Shown piece by piece: positions 31,346 to 41,588 of a stretch of 64,000 nucleotides of DNA. The position numbers and the translations under genes are program-made. Source of the DNA: Aliidiomarina quisquiliarum (lineage in GTDB: Bacteria; Pseudomonadota; Gammaproteobacteria; Enterobacterales; Alteromonadaceae); NCBI RefSeq assembly GCF_023922585.1, contig NZ_JAMFTN010000014.1, positions 254,232 through 318,231 on the forward strand, written 5' to 3'. The notes beneath the pieces are model-generated. The model saw nothing but the letters and a program-made list of their open reading frames with translations, had not been told where the DNA came from and did no database searches. The first letter of the stretch is position 1. Every line of letters starts with the position of its first letter.

Positions 31346-31530
31346 GGCTTGGGCTGCTTTTTGCCGGTTGCTTTATGCTGTTCTTTTGGTGCTTCGTCGT
31401 CGAGTAGAATGTTGTAGCCTTGACGCTCTAAGTCGTCGAATTGCCCGGTGCGCACAGCCCAAAAAAGCAGGCCAATAATAGCAACAACTATAAGCACCGC
31501 AACGGGCACCATAATATGTAAGTATTCCAT
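31342..31530 (-). CDS. ccoS: cbb3 oxidase maturation protein CcoS
   Basis: The 62-residue protein has one membrane helix (about 5-26) followed by FWAVRTGQFDDLERQGYNILLDD, the hallmark of CcoS/FixS. It is needed for cofactor insertion in cbb3 oxidase. The C-terminal tail is lysine-rich. It lies ten bp after ccoI and overlaps the SafE-like gene by four. Confidence 0.93.
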   Translation of the reverse strand: MEYLHIMVPVAVLIVVAIIGLLFWAVRTGQFDDLERQGYNILLDDEAPKEQHKATGKKQPKP

Positions 31531-31539
31531 TGGGCCTCC

Positions 31540-33942
31540 TTAATAGCGTTGCCGGCGCAGTAAGCGCAGCGAGTTACTAATAACAATCAATGAGCTGGTT
31601 GACATACCCAACATGGCCCAAAGCGGGCCAATAAAACCCGCTACCGCCAGTGGCAAGATAATGCCATTATAACCTAACGCCCAAGCGAAGTTTTGCCGAA
31701 TTACTTTGCGCACTTGGGTAGCCGTGTCGAATAAACGCCGAATGGCCAATAATTCACCATTTAAAATCACCACGTCGGAACCCGCCTGAGCAAGATCAGA
31801 GCCCGAAGCAAAGGTGAACGACGCATTCGCTTGTGCCAATACCGGCGCGTCGTTAATACCGTCGCCAACCATAAGCACCGGACCATGCTGTTGCAGGGTG
31901 CGTAATAATTCTAACTTGTCGGTGGGTTTTAATTGCGCATGCACGTTGTCGAGGCCAAGCTGGTTACCAATAAACTGGGCCCGTTCGTGGTTGTCGCCTG
32001 TAAGCATAATGGTACGAAACCCTTGTGCATGACACCACTGAATGGTTTCTTCAGCATCGCGGCGCAGCTCATCGTCTACTCGCCAGGCAGCAATTAAGCC
32101 TTCTTTGCTGGCTAAAAACACATTAGCTTGTGGTAATGGACTTTCTATTTCGCCTAGCAACTGCTGAATAAACTCTAGGCTGCCAATACGGTATTGCTCG
32201 CTGCCAACACTACCTACTACGCCTAAGCCAGGTATGTTGGTGACTTCATTTAGCTGTGCAGGCTGGGCTAAGCGCCGAAAAGGCTGAGCAATAGGGTGTT
32301 CCGAGGCAAATTCAAGTGCAGCTGCTATGGCTTCGTTCTCGGCTTGCTGGGCTGGGTACAAACTCCAATGGTTTAATATGCTAAAGCGACCTTCTGTGAG
32401 TGTGCCGGTTTTATCAAAACAAATGGTTTTAATTGGCGGTAGCGCAGCTAACACGTTGGCTTGCTTCAGTAGTATACCACTTTGGTTTAACCGGCTTACA
32501 GCGCCGCTCATGGCGGTTGGTGCCGCTAACGACAGGGCACAGGGGCAGGTTGCTACTAATACGGCGAGCACAGTCCAAAAGGCTTTTTCTGGGGCGACAA
32601 AATACCAACCGATGTAAGTGCCAGTAGCAATAATAAGTGTGGCCAACACGAAATACTTACTAACCCGATCGGCCAGCTGCACTACGCGGGGCTTTTGTCC
32701 TAAGGCTTCGTCTTGTAAATGAATAATACCCGCTAACAGCGTGTTTTGATGGGTATGGGTTACTTCAATGCGAATGGGGTTTTCTTGATTAATACTCCCC
32801 GCATAAATAATATCGCCGGCCCGTTTAGCAATAGGCCGACTTTCACCAGTAAGCTGAGCTTCGTCGCACCAGCCTTGATCAGACAGTAACAGGCCGTCGA
32901 CGGGAATGGCTTCGCCTGGGCGAATTTGAATAATATCGTTAGGCTGTAAATGCTTCACCATTACTTTTTGCCAGCCTTCGGTGGTTTGTTTTTCAGCAAT
33001 GGCGGGAATTAATTTCATTAAGTTGGCGGCATTGGTAATGGCTTTTTGCCGCGCGAGTAATTCAAGGTAACGCCCCGACAGTAAGAAAAAAGCAAACATG
33101 GTGACACATTCGTAATACACTTGGCCGGTGTCGGTTATGGTGGCGTAAAAGCTTGCAAAAAAAGCAAAAATAATGGCTAGGCTAACGGGCACGTCCATAT
33201 TCAACGACTTCGACCGCAGTGCACGCCAAGCGTTTTTAAAGAAGGGTTGGCAGCTATACACAAATACGGGCGCAGTAAATAACAACGACACCCACCAAAA
33301 ATACAGCCGGGTGGTGGAATCGATGTCGTCGTAATACAAGCCAACGGCCACCATCATGGTTTGCATAGAGGCAATGCCAGCTACGCCTAAGCGGCGAATA
33401 TAACTGCGCCGTTGGCGTTCGTATTGCTCTTCAATGTCAGCTTGCTGAAAGGGTAAGGCTTTGTAGCCCACCCGATGAATCGATTTCAAAATAGCGCTTA
33501 AAGTGGTGTTTTCAGATTCCCAAGTAACATGTACACGGTCGGTGGTAGCGTTTACCACTACTTTTTCAACCCCAGCATGATTACCCAATTGGCGTTCAAT
33601 TAACCAAGCACAAGCGGCACAGGTCATGCCTTCAACCGCTAGCGAAGCAGAACTATGGTTGTTTTGGGTAAGCACAAATTCTTTTTGTATTTCAGTGTCG
33701 TCGTAGGCAGCTAATTGTTCGTCTAAGCCGGCTAGCTCTTCCGGAATCAGTGCCGGGCCTTGGTTAGCGTCTACGTCGCGGTATTTATAAAAATGCGTTA
33801 AACCTTGCTCAACAATGGTTTCTGTTACCGCTTGGCAGCCATAGCAGCACATGGGCTGGTTGATACCAGCTACTTGTGCGGTAATGTTGACACCGCGTGG
33901 AATAGGTTGAAAACAGTGAAAACAATGCTGAGCGTTGTTCAT
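31540..33942 (-). CDS. ccoI: Copper-transporting P1B-type ATPase CcoI
   Basis: CcoI exports copper for cbb3 oxidase assembly. The 800-residue protein begins with a cysteine-rich segment of the FixI type (CFHCFQPIP ... CCYGCQAV), then an HMA domain with GMTCAACAW (about residue 104). It has eight membrane helices, the CPC motif in ATCPCALSLAAP, the phosphorylation site DKTGTLTEG, and the hinge GDGINDAPVLAQA. The last Cys-rich part separates it from ordinary CopA. ATG at 33942. Confidence 0.96.
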   Translation of the reverse strand: MNNAQHCFHCFQPIPRGVNITAQVAGINQPMCCYGCQAVTETIVEQGLTHFYKYRDVDANQGPALIPEELAGLDEQLAAYDDTEIQKEFVLTQNNHSSASLAVEGMTCAACAWLIERQLGNHAGVEKVVVNATTDRVHVTWESENTTLSAILKSIHRVGYKALPFQQADIEEQYERQRRSYIRRLGVAGIASMQTMMVAVGLYYDDIDSTTRLYFWWVSLLFTAPVFVYSCQPFFKNAWRALRSKSLNMDVPVSLAIIFAFFASFYATITDTGQVYYECVTMFAFFLLSGRYLELLARQKAITNAANLMKLIPAIAEKQTTEGWQKVMVKHLQPNDIIQIRPGEAIPVDGLLLSDQGWCDEAQLTGESRPIAKRAGDIIYAGSINQENPIRIEVTHTHQNTLLAGIIHLQDEALGQKPRVVQLADRVSKYFVLATLIIATGTYIGWYFVAPEKAFWTVLAVLVATCPCALSLAAPTAMSGAVSRLNQSGILLKQANVLAALPPIKTICFDKTGTLTEGRFSILNHWSLYPAQQAENEAIAAALEFASEHPIAQPFRRLAQPAQLNEVTNIPGLGVVGSVGSEQYRIGSLEFIQQLLGEIESPLPQANVFLASKEGLIAAWRVDDELRRDAEETIQWCHAQGFRTIMLTGDNHERAQFIGNQLGLDNVHAQLKPTDKLELLRTLQQHGPVLMVGDGINDAPVLAQANASFTFASGSDLAQAGSDVVILNGELLAIRRLFDTATQVRKVIRQNFAWALGYNGIILPLAVAGFIGPLWAMLGMSTSSLIVISNSLRLLRRQRY

Positions 33943-33954
33943 AGCTGAAAAACC

Positions 33955-34467
33955 TTAAAACTCAGGAACAATAAGAATACTTTTACTGAAAGGCAGGTTA
34001 ATTGAATTGCTAATACGCCATTCTTGATCAAAGGGTTCAATATCTATTCGCCAGTGGCCGGTAATGCCGGTTGGAAACTCGGTGCGATAAATACCTGCCG
34101 AAGCGTGAGGTACTAAAAGGTCGAAGTCGCGATCATCAAGGGTAGGGTGGTAAAACATAACCCTTAGGGCCGTACGTTGCGCAGGCTCGCCCGACACAAA
34201 CTGTAATGTAAATATACCGTCGACCACGTTTGCCTGTAACTTTATGTCGAGTTCTAAAGCACGCTCTTTGCGGTCGAGCTTATAGTTAATGGCTCGGCCT
34301 TCGTTGTAGTAGTCGTCGATAACCATTGAGGTGGGGTTTTTTTTAACAATTACCGCGGTAATAACAATAGCGGTTAATACGGCAAGCTTCATGAAAACAA
34401 TATACCAAGGCCAAAAGTGTTTGTACCAAGGGCCGGTGTTTTTGTGGTTCATCTGCTTAGTCGACAT
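33955..34467 (-). CDS. ccoH: cbb3 oxidase assembly protein CcoH (FixH)
   Basis: The protein is 170 residues long, with one N-terminal membrane helix (WPWYIVFMKLAVLTAIVITAV, about residues 20-40), then DDYYNEGRAINYKLDRKERA, the FixH signature, and an Ig-like periplasmic domain. It helps to assemble the oxidase subunits. The ATG at 34467 is preferred since GAGG lies just before it; an ATG four codons upstream (34479) is possible. It follows the terminator that ends ccoNOQP, so it has its own promoter or depends on read-through. Confidence 0.92.
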   Translation of the reverse strand: MSTKQMNHKNTGPWYKHFWPWYIVFMKLAVLTAIVITAVIVKKNPTSMVIDDYYNEGRAINYKLDRKERALELDIKLQANVVDGIFTLQFVSGEPAQRTALRVMFYHPTLDDRDFDLLVPHASAGIYRTEFPTGITGHWRIDIEPFDQEWRISNSINLPFSKSILIVPEF

Positions 34468-34497
34468 AAGCAACCTCATGATGTTAGGTGATACAAA

Positions 34498-34521
34498 AAG
34501 CCCCTAACAAAGTAGGGGCTT
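34498..34521 (-). terminator. Terminator after ccoNOQP
   Basis: A 9-bp stem (AAGCCCCTA with TAGGGGCTT) with a 6-nt loop is followed on the minus strand by a T-run (TTTTTG). It lies 25 bp past the ccoP stop and before ccoH, so it separates structural from assembly genes. Confidence 0.85.
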
Positions 34522-34545
34522 CCAATGCGAGTGTTGCTGTCCTTG

Positions 34546-35496
34546 CTACTCGGCGTTTAAGCTAAGTACATAGCCGGCGAGAATTTTAACTTTATCTTCA
34601 CCTAAAATATGTTCCCAAGAAGGCATCACACCGTTACGGCCGTGGCGAATGGTGTCTTCAACCGCTTTTTGTGAGCCGCCATACAACCAAACGTTATTGG
34701 TTAAGTCTGGCGCGCCTAGCGCCGTATTACCTTTACCGTCGGCACCGTGGCAGGCGCTACAAATTGCAAATTGTTGTTCACCCGCACGAGCTGCGTCGCG
34801 GTCAACGTTGCGCCCATTCAGGCTTAACACATAAGTAGCTACCTCAACTACACCTTGTTCACCTAAAGCGTCTACCCACGGCGCCATAACTGCATTACGA
34901 CCCTGCATTATGGTAGTGAAAATTTGGTGCGGTTCACCGCCCCAGTTAAACACACCATCGGTTAGGTTGGGAAAGCCTTGCGAGCCACGGGCGTCTGAAC
35001 CATGGCACTGAGCACAGTTTTGTAAAAATAGGCGCTGACCAATTTTTACCGCTTCTGGCTCTTTAGCAATGTCTTCAATGCTTAAGCTGGCATACTGTTG
35101 AAAGATAGGTCCGTACTTGTCGTCTGCATGCATACGTTCACGGTCATACTGAACGTTCATACCTTCGGCACGGGCTTTTTCTACCGCCAAGCGCGACTCT
35201 TCTAAGGAAAGTACGCCTTGGTTTGAACTTGTCCAACCAAGCAAACCTTTGTAATTACCTAAGCCCGGATACAAGGCAAGGTAAATAAAGCCCCAAGCAA
35301 AACATAACCAATACAAAATGGTCCACCACTTAGGTAGTGGGTTGTTTAGCTCTTCAATACCGTCGAAGGTATGGCCCATAGGCTCGCCTTCTTCAATACC
35401 GGTATAGTTGGTCATATTCCAGCGCAACAAAATCATTAACGCTATTAAGGTACCGAGGGTTATGACTATTATCCAGGCACTCCAGAAGCTACTCAT
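34546..35496 (-). CDS. ccoP: cbb3 cytochrome oxidase subunit III, di-haem
   Basis: The 316-residue subunit has two membrane segments (about 5-25 and 57-77) and two c-type haem sites, CAQCH (Cys161-His165) and CSACH (Cys246-His250), with later Met ligands in the MAPW and MPSW motifs. It takes electrons from soluble cytochromes and hands them to CcoO. The start ATG at 35496 lies inside the ccoQ end (8-bp overlap), which suggests coupled translation. Confidence 0.96.
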   Translation of the reverse strand: MSSFWSAWIIVITLGTLIALMILLRWNMTNYTGIEEGEPMGHTFDGIEELNNPLPKWWTILYWLCFAWGFIYLALYPGLGNYKGLLGWTSSNQGVLSLEESRLAVEKARAEGMNVQYDRERMHADDKYGPIFQQYASLSIEDIAKEPEAVKIGQRLFLQNCAQCHGSDARGSQGFPNLTDGVFNWGGEPHQIFTTIMQGRNAVMAPWVDALGEQGVVEVATYVLSLNGRNVDRDAARAGEQQFAICSACHGADGKGNTALGAPDLTNNVWLYGGSQKAVEDTIRHGRNGVMPSWEHILGEDKVKILAGYVLSLNAE

Positions 35497-35683
35497 TATT
35501 ATTTGACTCCTGCTTGCGACGCGACTCTGGTTGTTTCACGTCGGTTGAATCATCGTCTACAACAGACTTAGCAATACTGTCGTAGCGGTCTTTATTTTTC
35601 GGACGGTAGGCCCAGAGGATCACTAAAATAATGATCCCGAAGACAACGAGTGTGTACCATGCTGTGAATGTAGCTCCACTCAT
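35489..35683 (-). CDS. ccoQ: cbb3 oxidase subunit CcoQ
   Basis: The 64-residue protein has one membrane helix (about 8-27) followed by the AYRPKNKDRYDSIA motif, diagnostic of CcoQ/FixQ. It stabilises the oxidase complex. It sits between ccoO and ccoP. Confidence 0.92.
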   Translation of the reverse strand: MSGATFTAWYTLVVFGIIILVILWAYRPKNKDRYDSIAKSVVDDDSTDVKQPESRRKQESNNNE

Positions 35684-35695
35684 ACTATTCCTTCC

Positions 35696-36304
35696 TTACC
35701 GTAGGGCGGTGCCAAGTGACTGCAAGTAAGCAATCAAGGCTTCCATTTCTGTGTGACCAATAACCGCTTCAGCGGCACCCGCTATGTCTTCGTCGGTATA
35801 AGGCACACCTAAGGTTCTAAATGTGCGTAGTTTGCGCTCGGTAAGGCGACCATCTAACACGTTCTCAGCTAACCAAGGGAATGCTGGCATGTTCGACTCA
35901 GGTACTACAGCGCGTGGGTTCATTAAGTGCACATAGTGCCACTCGTCTGAATAACGACCACCTACTCGTGCTAAGTCTGGACCAGTTCGCTTTGAGCCCC
36001 ATAGGAATGGAAATTCCCATACGTGCTCACCCGCTACTGAATAGTGGCCATAACGTTCTGTTTCGTGGCGGAACGGGCGAATCATTTGGCTATGACAGCC
36101 AACACAGCCTTCACGAATATAAATGTCACGACCTTCTAATTCTAATGCCGTGTATGGGCGCAGATCTTTCACTGGCTCAGACATTTGGCGTTGGAACAGT
36201 AGGGGGGTGATCTCGGCGAGACCACCCAATGAAATTGCAATAATAGCAAAAACAGCAAGCCAACCGACGTGCTTCTCTACTAACTCATGTTTGTTTTTAC
36301 TCAC
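35696..36304 (-). CDS. ccoO: cbb3 oxidase subunit II, mono-haem
   Basis: The 202-residue subunit has one N-terminal membrane helix (about 13-34) and a single haem c site CVGCH (Cys67-His71). The GREVYIREGC-type block and the [11 protein letters not shown] Met-ligand segment are conserved. It passes electrons from CcoP to the CcoN core. It is 14 bp downstream of ccoN. Confidence 0.96.
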   Translation of the reverse strand: MSKNKHELVEKHVGWLAVFAIIAISLGGLAEITPLLFQRQMSEPVKDLRPYTALELEGRDIYIREGCVGCHSQMIRPFRHETERYGHYSVAGEHVWEFPFLWGSKRTGPDLARVGGRYSDEWHYVHLMNPRAVVPESNMPAFPWLAENVLDGRLTERKLRTFRTLGVPYTDEDIAGAAEAVIGHTEMEALIAYLQSLGTALR

Positions 36305-36318
36305 GACTCAGTATCTCC

Positions 36319-37755
36319 TTACGCGGTTTGAGCTGCGACTAGAGGTTCGCTTTTACGAACAACATCGCTACGGGTAGTTCTATATACGTTGTAAGCCATA
36401 ATAAGCATACCGGTTACAACAAACAAACCGCCAATAAACCGTACAAAATAGAACGGGTAGGAGGCTTGTAAGCTTTCAACGAAACTATAGGTTAAGGTAC
36501 CGTCAGAGTTCACTGCACCCCACATTAACCCTTGTGTTACGCCTGAAATCCATAACGCTACGATGTACAGAACAACACCAATAGTGTGTAACCAGAAGTG
36601 TGTGTTAATCAGCTTAATACTGTACATACGCTGGCGGTCGAACAAAATAGGGATTAAGTGGTAAATGGCACCAATAGAAATCATGGCAACCCAACCTAAT
36701 GCACCTGAGTGTACGTGGCCAACGGTCCAGTCGGTGTAGTGCGAAAGGGCGTTTACAGACTTAATCGCCATCATTGGGCCTTCGAAGGTAGACATGCCGT
36801 AGAACGACAGTGACACAATCAAGAAGCGCAAAATAGGGTCGGTACGAAGTTTATGCCATGCACCTGAAAGGGTCATAATACCGTTAATCATGCCGCCCCA
36901 CGAAGGAACAAACAGAATAACCGACATAACCATACCTACACTTTGCGCCCAGTCTGGCAACGCGGTGTAGTGTAAGTGGTGCGGGCCTGCCCAGATATAA
37001 ATACAGATAAGTGCCCAGAAGTGCACAATCGATAAGCGGTAAGAGTACACCGGGCGCTCAGCTTGTTTAGGTACGAAGTAGTACATCATTCCTAAGAAGC
37101 CAGCAGTGAGCAGGAAGCCAACGGCGTTATGCCCATACCACCACTGCATCATGGCATCGACAGCACCCGAGTAAATCGAGTACGACTTCATGAACGACAC
37201 AGGAATGGCTAGGTTATTACCTATATGCAGCATAGCTACGGTAATCATAAAGGCACCGTAGAACCAGTTCGCTACATATATGTGCGACGTTCTACGATTC
37301 GCCATAGTGCCGAAGAACACTACCATGACCCCGATCCACACTACTGCGATAAGAATAGATATCGGCCACTCAAGCTCCGCATATTCTTTGGTGGTAGTGA
37401 AGCCCATAGGTAAGCTGATGACAGCCGCTACAATTACCGCTTGCCAACCCCAAAAGGTGAAGGCCGCTAACCGGTCGGAAAACAACCTAACGTGACAGGT
37501 TTTTTGCACGACGTAGTAAGCAGTAGCAAATAATGCGCTAGTGCCAAAAGCAAATACCACTGCGTTAGTATGCAGTGGGCGTAAACGGCCGTAGGTAAGC
37601 CATGGAGTATCGAAGTTTAATGCCGGCCAAACTAACTGGGCAGCAATTAATACACCAACACTCATACCTACAATGCCCCATACGATGGTCATAATCGTAA
37701 ATTGTTTGACCACCTTCAGGTTATAATCAACAGGTTGAGAATTCGTTTGGTTCAT
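36319..37755 (-). CDS. ccoN: cbb3 oxidase catalytic subunit I
   Basis: CcoN holds the haem b/b3-CuB centre that reduces oxygen. The 478-residue protein has about 12 membrane helices and conserved His ligands, for example in [12 protein letters not shown], in [11 protein letters not shown], and in [16 protein letters not shown]. The start is put at ATG 37755, since a TTG at 37791 is only an open extension. This is the first gene of the respiratory cluster. Its promoter region holds an FNR-like box. The high-affinity oxidase suggests microaerobic growth. Confidence 0.96.
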   Translation of the reverse strand: MNQTNSQPVDYNLKVVKQFTIMTIVWGIVGMSVGVLIAAQLVWPALNFDTPWLTYGRLRPLHTNAVVFAFGTSALFATAYYVVQKTCHVRLFSDRLAAFTFWGWQAVIVAAVISLPMGFTTTKEYAELEWPISILIAVVWIGVMVVFFGTMANRRTSHIYVANWFYGAFMITVAMLHIGNNLAIPVSFMKSYSIYSGAVDAMMQWWYGHNAVGFLLTAGFLGMMYYFVPKQAERPVYSYRLSIVHFWALICIYIWAGPHHLHYTALPDWAQSVGMVMSVILFVPSWGGMINGIMTLSGAWHKLRTDPILRFLIVSLSFYGMSTFEGPMMAIKSVNALSHYTDWTVGHVHSGALGWVAMISIGAIYHLIPILFDRQRMYSIKLINTHFWLHTIGVVLYIVALWISGVTQGLMWGAVNSDGTLTYSFVESLQASYPFYFVRFIGGLFVVTGMLIMAYNVYRTTRSDVVRKSEPLVAAQTA

Positions 37756-37854
37756 TTTCTTATTATCCGCTCGAGGTTGCAGAACATGCAAAAAGGCAAA
37801 ACCTTTTTACAAAGTTTTACCGATAACGCTCTAGATTGTACGGATTATAGCGAA

Positions 37855-37894
37855 AGAATACAGCTGAATGTAGAGTTTTTATGACTCTAATCAA
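37855..37894 (-). promoter_or_regulatory. FNR-like box and promoter of the ccoN operon
   Basis: Read on the minus strand the sequence at 37881-37894 is TTGATTAGAGTCAT, matching 8 of 10 defined bases of the FNR consensus TTGAT-N4-ATCAA. A -10-like TATTCT lies at 37855-37860, which would place the box near -40, the activating position. A perfect TATAAT at 37844-37849 would place it near -50. FNR control is inferred from this match and from fnr in the same cluster. Confidence 0.6.
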
Positions 37895-37951
37895 ATCGGC
37901 GGGTATTATATCAACGATTTTGCAGTATTCCTGACCTTCCGCGGTGAAATT

Positions 37952-38398
37952 ATGACCAGAGTAAGTTTGTACCTAACTATTTTTTTGTTAATAACCACTT
38001 TGGTGGCTTGCAGTAAAGTAAAACAGCCAAGTGCTACAGTTGGTTTTTGCGCCGTAGGGTCTATTCCATCGGCCCAGTGCCAACATGATGTGGCAGGGCA
38101 AACCATGACGCTTTATTCTTCCTCGCCCGCTATGCCAGAAGAAACCGCCATCGACTTGTATGTGCAATTACCTTCAGCTTGGCACATTAACCGCAGTGTC
38201 TTGTCGGGCGAAAGTATGTATATGGGTACCATACCGGTGGTGTGGGAATACTTAGAGAAAGGACGTTGGCTAGCAAAAATTCGCTTAGGCGCCTGTACTG
38301 ATCCACAGATGGTGTGGCGTTTAAGCTTTGCTATAGAAACCGAACAAGGGCCAACCACAACCGACATTAGCTTTCCGGTTGCGGCTTACCCTAAATAA
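37952..38398 (+). CDS. Uncharacterised lipoprotein, divergent from ccoN
   Basis: The 148-residue protein has a signal peptide with lipobox LVAC at about residues 17-20, so it should be acylated at that Cys. Mature features are four Cys residues (CAVG, CQHD, CTDP and the lipid Cys) and a beta-rich body with WHINRSVLSGESMYMG. I do not recognise the family. It lies about 200 bp divergent from ccoN and shares the region with the FNR box; this suggests, but does not prove, a role in respiration or copper handling. Confidence 0.7.
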   Translation: MTRVSLYLTIFLLITTLVACSKVKQPSATVGFCAVGSIPSAQCQHDVAGQTMTLYSSSPAMPEETAIDLYVQLPSAWHINRSVLSGESMYMGTIPVVWEYLEKGRWLAKIRLGACTDPQMVWRLSFAIETEQGPTTTDISFPVAAYPK

Positions 38399-38409
38399 TA
38401 TATGACCGC

Positions 38410-40047
38410 TTAAGTTTTAAATTGACGGGCTAAGGCCGCTAAACTGTGGCTACTGTTCGACATCGACTTACTTAATTCGCCCAGCGATTTATTGTTGCTT
38501 TCATTATCGGTTGAAAGGTCGCTAATACCAACAATAGTTCTGCTTACATCGGCAGTAACTCGGCTTTGCTCGTCGGTGGCATTGGCTATTTGAATATTCA
38601 TGGTAGAAATGTTTTCTACTGCCTGGCTAATGTTACGCAAGGCGGTTTCAGCGCCACTTACTTCGGTGCTGGTGTGCTGCGAAGCCTGTTGCACTTGCTC
38701 AATAACAGTAGACACATTGGCAATAGCCGACTGTATATTTTCTGTTAGCTGGCTAATTTCATTGGTTGACTGTTGGGTGCGTGTGGCTAAGGTGCGCACT
38801 TCGTCGGCTACTACGGCAAAACCTCGGCCGGCTTCACCGGCTCTGGCTGCTTCAATAGCTGCGTTTAAAGCCAATAAATTGGTTTGCTCGGCAATATTTA
38901 CAATAACCTGCAAAATGTCGCCAATACGGTTCGAACTTTCTTGTAACGCCTCGGTTTGAGTAACTGCTGCAGCTAATTTGCTTGCTAATTCGTCGATACT
39001 TTCAACGGTGTTATGCATTATTTCTGCAGAGGTGTCGGCCTCTTGGTCGGCTTTATTAGCAAACTGCGCCGCTTGGCGAGCATGGTCAGCCACTTCCGCT
39101 GCCGAGGCCGATAATTCGTGTACCGCCGTAGCTACCGACGAGGCTTCGCCGGCAAGTTCGCCAGAAAGTTGGCTGCTTGACAGGGTTAAGCTGGCTAGCT
39201 TTTGAGCGGCGGCTTCTTCATTGCTGGCGTTTTCTTGAATGTTTTTAACGAGCACCTGCACTTTTTCAACAAACTCATTAAAACCAGCACCCAAGCGAGA
39301 AACTTCGTCGGACCCTGAAGCATTTAAACGCAGGGTTAGGTCGCCTTCGCCAGAAGCCACGTCGTCCATAGCCGCTATAGAAGCCCGCAGTGGTACCACA
39401 ATGCTACGTATAATTAACACGAAAAATAATAATAAGGGCACCGACAAACACAGAGCAATTACAAACAAGCGCCAAAATTGCTTCAATAATTGCCCGTTTA
39501 TATGGCTTAGTTCAACAGCGTTACCTAATACCCAGCCCCAAGGTTTAAATTCCACCACTCGAGCAATAACCGCCGTTTTTTTACGACCGTCGGCGCCCGC
39601 TGTAACGTACTGCAACGTGGCCGAGCCGGTTTTTTGGCTGCTAGCAAGCATGTTGCTGTAATAGGGTGTTCCTTTCGTGTCGGTTACATTAAGTACATTA
39701 CGGCCGCGTTCATTGGCATTGGGGTGTTGTAATAAAACACCGTCGCGAGCTAAGGTAAACATATACTTATCGTGGTCGTAACGTATGGTGTCAAGCATGG
39801 CCAAGGCGGCCGACTTTGCATTTTCCGAGCTAAGCTCGCCGGTTTGAGCGCGTTCGTAATACGTATTTATTTGGGCTAGGGCAATTTCGTTGACAGCGTT
39901 TAACTTTGCTTGTGCTTCTTCCATGATAAAGCTGCGGTCGTTAAATAACATAAAGGCCACCATTAACGATGTGCCTAACGCAGCAATACAAAGCAATAAA
40001 AATAAACGAACACTAATGGTGAAGCGTTGTAAAAATCGATTGAGCAT
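38410..40047 (-). CDS. Methyl-accepting chemotaxis protein with Cache sensor
   Basis: The protein is 545 residues long. It has a membrane helix at about 10-30, a periplasmic single-Cache domain (Cache_2 type: [17 protein letters not shown] and [11 protein letters not shown]), a second membrane helix at about 190-215, a HAMP linker ([18 protein letters not shown]), and a cytoplasmic signalling coiled coil with the tip [19 protein letters not shown]. It senses a small ligand, possibly an organic acid, and signals to CheA. No C-terminal CheR-docking pentapeptide is seen. ATG at 40047 was chosen over the TTG at 40062. Confidence 0.94.
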   Translation of the reverse strand: MLNRFLQRFTISVRLFLLLCIAALGTSLMVAFMLFNDRSFIMEEAQAKLNAVNEIALAQINTYYERAQTGELSSENAKSAALAMLDTIRYDHDKYMFTLARDGVLLQHPNANERGRNVLNVTDTKGTPYYSNMLASSQKTGSATLQYVTAGADGRKKTAVIARVVEFKPWGWVLGNAVELSHINGQLLKQFWRLFVIALCLSVPLLLFFVLIIRSIVVPLRASIAAMDDVASGEGDLTLRLNASGSDEVSRLGAGFNEFVEKVQVLVKNIQENASNEEAAAQKLASLTLSSSQLSGELAGEASSVATAVHELSASAAEVADHARQAAQFANKADQEADTSAEIMHNTVESIDELASKLAAAVTQTEALQESSNRIGDILQVIVNIAEQTNLLALNAAIEAARAGEAGRGFAVVADEVRTLATRTQQSTNEISQLTENIQSAIANVSTVIEQVQQASQHTSTEVSGAETALRNISQAVENISTMNIQIANATDEQSRVTADVSRTIVGISDLSTDNESNNKSLGELSKSMSNSSHSLAALARQFKT

Positions 40048-40211
40048 ACAAGTTACTCGCAAAAATTTAAAAAAAGACTGTATTACTTGTTTTTATCGGC
40101 AAACCAGTACATTACAACAGCCTTAATACAGTTAAATAGAACTACGCCATGCAGACTATTTTTGATAACCTACCGCTTAGCCAAAACTGAAGTGGTTCCG
40201 TGGAGGATTAG

Positions 40212-41117
40212 ATGGCACAAGGATATCAGGTTAAACATTCACATGCGAAAACTCTACCCGACTTACCTGGTATGCTTTTTCGCGCACTATCGACGGTTGC
40301 TCGTAAAGGCCAGGTAAACGATGAGCTTAAGGCATTAAATAGTCAGTATACAGCCCCAGCCATTGATACAGAACATTTAACTGCCTATAAAAAGCAACTT
40401 GCTGGCTTTATAAGCAACGTGCCCTTAACCTATTATTATTTGCTTGCCCAGCGGGCTCATTTAGCGTTAATGCTCGACGACCGTTTCCCTTGGCCTATTT
40501 TAGGCATGGTGCATGTGGCCAACCGTATGGAATACTTTGCCAAAGTAGACCTTAACTTACCTTTTACCTTAGACGTGCAAATTGAGTTTCCCGCTCGAGC
40601 TGCAACCCGCAAGCGGGTACGGCCAATGTATTTCGTCGACTTTTACCAAAACGACACCTTGGTAGTACGCTGTAATAGCGCATACCAAGTGGGCGGTGGT
40701 AGCAAGTCGGTTGAAAGGCGCAACCAGCAAGCAACCAAGCTAGAACTAAGCGGTTGGCTTGAAAGTGCTGCTTGGTCTTTGCCGAGCGACTTAGGCCGTT
40801 CCTATGCCAAATTGTCGGGCGACTATAACCCAATTCACTTACACCGCTGGTTGTCGCGCTGGTTTGGTTTTGCGCGCCCCATTATTCACGGCATGTATTC
40901 TGTGGCCCGAGCCCAAGCCAGCTTAGAAACTACCTTTCAACAAGAAATTCAAATGCTCGACGTTGGCTTTCGCCGCCCGGTGGTGTTGCCAACGGAACTG
41001 AAATGTTTATACCAGCCTGAAGAAGGGCGCGTTATGGTGGCCGATGCGCGCTGTAAACGTAGTTTTTTAGAAGGTACTTTTGCTACCTTTACGAACGAAA
41101 CAACCAAGGGGAACTAA
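40212..41117 (+). CDS. MaoC-like hot-dog hydratase/dehydratase
   Basis: The 301-residue protein has two hot-dog repeats. The C-terminal one (about residues 190-285) contains the catalytic motif SGDYNPIHLHRWLSRWFGF and the HGMYSVARA segment, typical of (R)-specific enoyl-CoA hydratases. The first half is degenerate. Action on an acyl-CoA or acyl-ACP is likely, but the chain length is unknown. It has a strong GGAGG site before ATG 40212. The NfeD gene begins just after its end. Confidence 0.85.
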   Translation: MAQGYQVKHSHAKTLPDLPGMLFRALSTVARKGQVNDELKALNSQYTAPAIDTEHLTAYKKQLAGFISNVPLTYYYLLAQRAHLALMLDDRFPWPILGMVHVANRMEYFAKVDLNLPFTLDVQIEFPARAATRKRVRPMYFVDFYQNDTLVVRCNSAYQVGGGSKSVERRNQQATKLELSGWLESAAWSLPSDLGRSYAKLSGDYNPIHLHRWLSRWFGFARPIIHGMYSVARAQASLETTFQQEIQMLDVGFRRPVVLPTELKCLYQPEEGRVMVADARCKRSFLEGTFATFTNETTKGN

Positions 41118-41118
41118 T

Positions 41119-41562
41119 ATGTCGACCGGCTTAATTTGGATAGTAGTTGGTATTTTACTTATTGTGTCTGAACTACTTGCCACCAGCATTGTTGCTGTAT
41201 TTATTGGTGTTGGTGCTCTGGTTACGGGCATTTTAATGCAACTGGGCATAATTGAGTCTTCGGCGGCGCAATATATTGTGTTTGGTTGTGTCAGCTTAGG
41301 TTCTTTACTGCTAGTAAGAAAACGGTGTAAAACTTGGTTTGTTGGCTTTACCACTGACAAAACCAGTAAACAGCAAGAGTTTCAGCAAAGCATTGGCGAC
41401 CGGGTGGTGGTGAAAACAACCTTTAACCAAGGCCACGGCAGAGTAGTGCTAAATGGCGTGCAATGGGACGCAAGAAGTACCGACGAGCTCAACGCAGGCG
41501 ATGTTGCTTGGGTAATAAAAAATGACGGCATTACTATTGTGGTAGGCCGTAACAAGCCTTAA
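41119..41562 (+). CDS. NfeD-family membrane protein
   Basis: The 147-residue protein has two to three N-terminal hydrophobic stretches (about 5-60) followed by an OB-like C-terminal domain (GDRVVVKTTFNQGHGRVVLNGVQWDARS), as in the short NfeD proteins paired with SPFH proteins (E. coli YbbK/YbbJ). ATG at 41119 follows AAGGGGAA. The pair NfeD-stomatin organises membrane microdomains; this is family knowledge. Confidence 0.88.
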   Translation: MSTGLIWIVVGILLIVSELLATSIVAVFIGVGALVTGILMQLGIIESSAAQYIVFGCVSLGSLLLVRKRCKTWFVGFTTDKTSKQQEFQQSIGDRVVVKTTFNQGHGRVVLNGVQWDARSTDELNAGDVAWVIKNDGITIVVGRNKP

Positions 41563-41588
41563 TTGGGCATTAAGTAAAGGAGTTCGGA

